6,253 nt of DNA from CAZWZG01 sp964638245 (lineage in GTDB: Bacteria > Pseudomonadota > Alphaproteobacteria > Rhodobacterales > Rhodobacteraceae). The translations under genes were made by a program, and so were the position numbers. The stretch is taken from the NCBI GenBank assembly GCA_964638245.1, contig CAZWZG010000168.1, forward strand, positions 1 through 6,253, written 5' to 3'. Shown here in pieces: positions 5,332 through 6,253 of the stretch (position 1 is its first letter; each line of letters starts with the position of its first letter). Below the pieces are notes generated by a model, which ran no database searches, was not told the origin of the DNA, and saw only the letters and a program-made list of their open reading frames with translations.

Positions 5332-5581
5332 GCTGTTTCAGATAGCCGCCCCATCGGCACCCCCTCGCCCATGTCCGCGGGCGGCACCCGGCCATGATCC
5401 GCCGCGTGGCGGATGTCCGCTTTGGAACAGCTAAGACGCGCTGATTCTCATTGGCCGTTTCGGCAATCGATAGCGCGATTGGGGGCCATTGCGCGCCACC
5501 CCCTGACACGCCCACCGACTCCCCTCAGCTTCATGCGCGGACCTGACGAAAGGGTCCTGACTGAGCAGAGAGGAACCAAAA
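5332..5581. other. 250-bp intergenic region upstream of the EF-hand gene
   Basis: No convincing gene is seen. It contains three short inverted repeats: ATCCGCC/GGCGGAT with a 4-nt loop (5397-5414), CAATCG/CGATTG with a 6-nt spacer (5464-5481), and GGACC/GGTCC with a 9-nt loop (5539-5557) just upstream of the ribosome binding site. A weak sigma-70-like TTGGAA with TTCTCA 17 bp downstream (5423-5451) points to the EF-hand gene, but I cannot fix the promoter. AGGAA (5571-5575) is the ribosome binding site. Confidence 0.4.
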
Positions 5582-5824
5582 ATGAAACGCACTTTTCTTG
5601 CCATCATGGCCACCGCAATGGTCGGCACATTGGCCTTTGCCGCGACCATGGAAGACATGGACGTCAACACCGACGGGCTGATCACGTTTGAAGAGGTCAC
5701 CGCCCTCTATCCAGACGTGACCGAAGATGCCTTCACCATCGCGGACACCAACGCCGACGGCATGATCGACGCCGAAGAACTGGCCGCAGCCCAAGAGGCA
5801 GGCGTACTCCCACCCGCCAGCTAG
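5582..5824 (+). CDS. Small secreted two-EF-hand calcium-binding protein
   Basis: An 80-residue protein with a signal peptide (1-20, cleavage after AFA) and two canonical 12-residue EF-hand loops: DVNTDGLITFEE (27-38) and DTNADGMIDAEE (55-66). Both have Asp at 1, Asn at 3, Asp at 5, Gly at 6, Ile at 8 and Glu at 12, so both should bind calcium. The mature protein is only about 60 residues, essentially one EF-hand pair, and is acidic. Such proteins in the periplasm or outside the cell may buffer or sense calcium; the specific role here is unknown. AGGAA six nt upstream supports the start. The gene stands alone, with a terminator-like hairpin on either side. Confidence 0.9.
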   Translation: MKRTFLAIMATAMVGTLAFAATMEDMDVNTDGLITFEEVTALYPDVTEDAFTIADTNADGMIDAEELAAAQEAGVLPPAS

Positions 5825-5833
5825 GGGCACGTC

Positions 5834-5859
5834 CGGGGCCCCCGCCTCTGGGGGCCCCG
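5834..5859. terminator. Hairpin between the convergent EF-hand and clpB genes
   Basis: CGGGGCCCCC (5834-5843) pairs perfectly with GGGGGCCCCG (5850-5859) over 10 bp with a 6-nt loop. On the plus strand it is followed by TGATAGTTTTA, a modest T-run, so it can end the EF-hand transcript. It is only 8 bp from the clpB stop codon and could also serve the minus strand, though no T-run follows on that side. Confidence 0.7.
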
Positions 5860-5867
5860 TGATAGTT

Positions 5868-6253
5868 TTAGTGAACGACCGCGTCGCCTGGAGGCGTCCG
5901 GTTGGAGGCTGACACGCGGTCCCCCACGATCAACCCATCCGCGCCCGCGCTGACCTCGATCGTCGCACCATCCACGACGTCGCCAGCAAGGATCATCTCG
6001 GCCAGCTGATCCTGCAACGCCCGCTGGATCACCCGCTTCAACGGCCGCGCGCCGAACACAGGGTCATAGCCCTCATCGGCCAACCATTTGCGCGCACCTT
6101 CGTCCAGCGTCAGCGTGATCTTGCGCCCCGCCAGCCGTTTCTCCAGCCGCTTCAGCTGGATCGACACGATGCCGTCCATATCGTCGCGCGCCAGCCGATC
6201 AAAGATGATCGTCTCGTCCAGACGGTTCAGGAACTCGGGCCGGAAATGCGCCC
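5868..6253 (-). CDS. clpB: ATP-dependent chaperone ClpB, C-terminal part (continues past the right edge)
   Basis: The last 127 residues of an AAA+ disaggregase are visible; the 5' part lies outside the window. ClpB works with DnaK to extract proteins from aggregates in the cytoplasm. The visible part covers the end of the second ATPase domain and the C-terminal small domain. RPEFLNRLDE near the left end of the fragment contains the arginine-finger region, and GYDPVFGARPLKRVIQRALQDQLAEMIL carries the sensor-2 GAR motif. The C-terminus (after VDGATIEV) ends in a short variable tail, NRTPPGDAVVH. A methionine at 6179 is internal: the reading continues in frame to the window edge with conserved sequence. 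Confidence 0.93.
   Translation of the reverse strand, partial: AHFRPEFLNRLDETIIFDRLARDDMDGIVSIQLKRLEKRLAGRKITLTLDEGARKWLADEGYDPVFGARPLKRVIQRALQDQLAEMILAGDVVDGATIEVSAGADGLIVGDRVSASNRTPPGDAVVH

Noticed and set aside
5395..5418. TGATCC at 5395-5400 as a second RpoE promoter, for the EF-hand gene
   Set aside because: No TAAG-like -10 lies 17-18 bp downstream.
5258..5515. 85-codon minus-strand frame across the FAS1 terminator and gap
   Set aside because: It spans a strong terminator and has no ribosome binding site or family resemblance.
1..6253. CRISPR arrays, tRNA genes, insertion sequences, phage or toxin-antitoxin genes
   Set aside because: I looked for spaced direct repeats, cloverleaf-like stretches, transposase motifs and small paired genes and saw none.

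Overview
The window looks like chromosomal DNA of a marine-type alphaproteobacterium, most likely Rhodobacteraceae (Roseobacter group). The reasons are the high GC content, the form of the rRNA-operon leader at the left edge, the MsrP/MsrQ and ClpB sequences, a group-IV sigma-factor (RpoE/ChrR type) promoter, and a dense group of GANTC (CcrM-type) sites. This assignment rests on recognition by eye, without a database search.

Layout from left to right. Positions 1-435 hold no protein gene. Read on the minus strand they contain the promoter, boxA and leader of an rRNA operon whose 16S gene must start just beyond the left edge. Further upstream of that promoter are two DnaA-box-like 9-mers and a striking run of GANTC sites. 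Next come two minus-strand genes: an MFS transporter (436-1632) and, 39 bp upstream of it, msrQ (1672-2280), the haem membrane subunit of the periplasmic methionine sulfoxide reductase. A plus-strand gene (2368-3018) for a small membrane protein with a PH-like tail lies between msrQ and msrP. It runs head-on into msrP (3025-3957, minus), with only 6 bp between the stop codons. So msrP and msrQ, which usually sit together in one operon, are separated here by an opposing gene.

After a 287-bp divergent intergenic region come two plus-strand fasciclin (FAS1) genes in tandem. The first (4245-4724) encodes an exported soluble protein and the second (4798-5283) a lipoprotein; an intrinsic terminator follows. 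Upstream of the first is a near-ideal RpoE (ECF11) promoter, TGATCC-N18-TAAGCG. A 250-bp gap leads to a small secreted two-EF-hand protein (5582-5824). A strong hairpin separates it from the convergent 3' end of clpB (5868 to beyond 6253, minus).

Taken together, the central part (msrQ, PH-like gene, msrP, FAS1 pair) reads as a cell-envelope oxidative-damage locus. MsrQ passes electrons from the membrane to MsrP, which repairs oxidised methionines in periplasmic proteins. The neighbouring FAS1 genes appear to be under the singlet-oxygen-responsive sigma factor. The first FAS1 protein carries several methionines that its lipoprotein paralogue lacks, making it a possible MsrP client. The PH-like membrane gene inside the split msrP/msrQ locus is the least characterised component.
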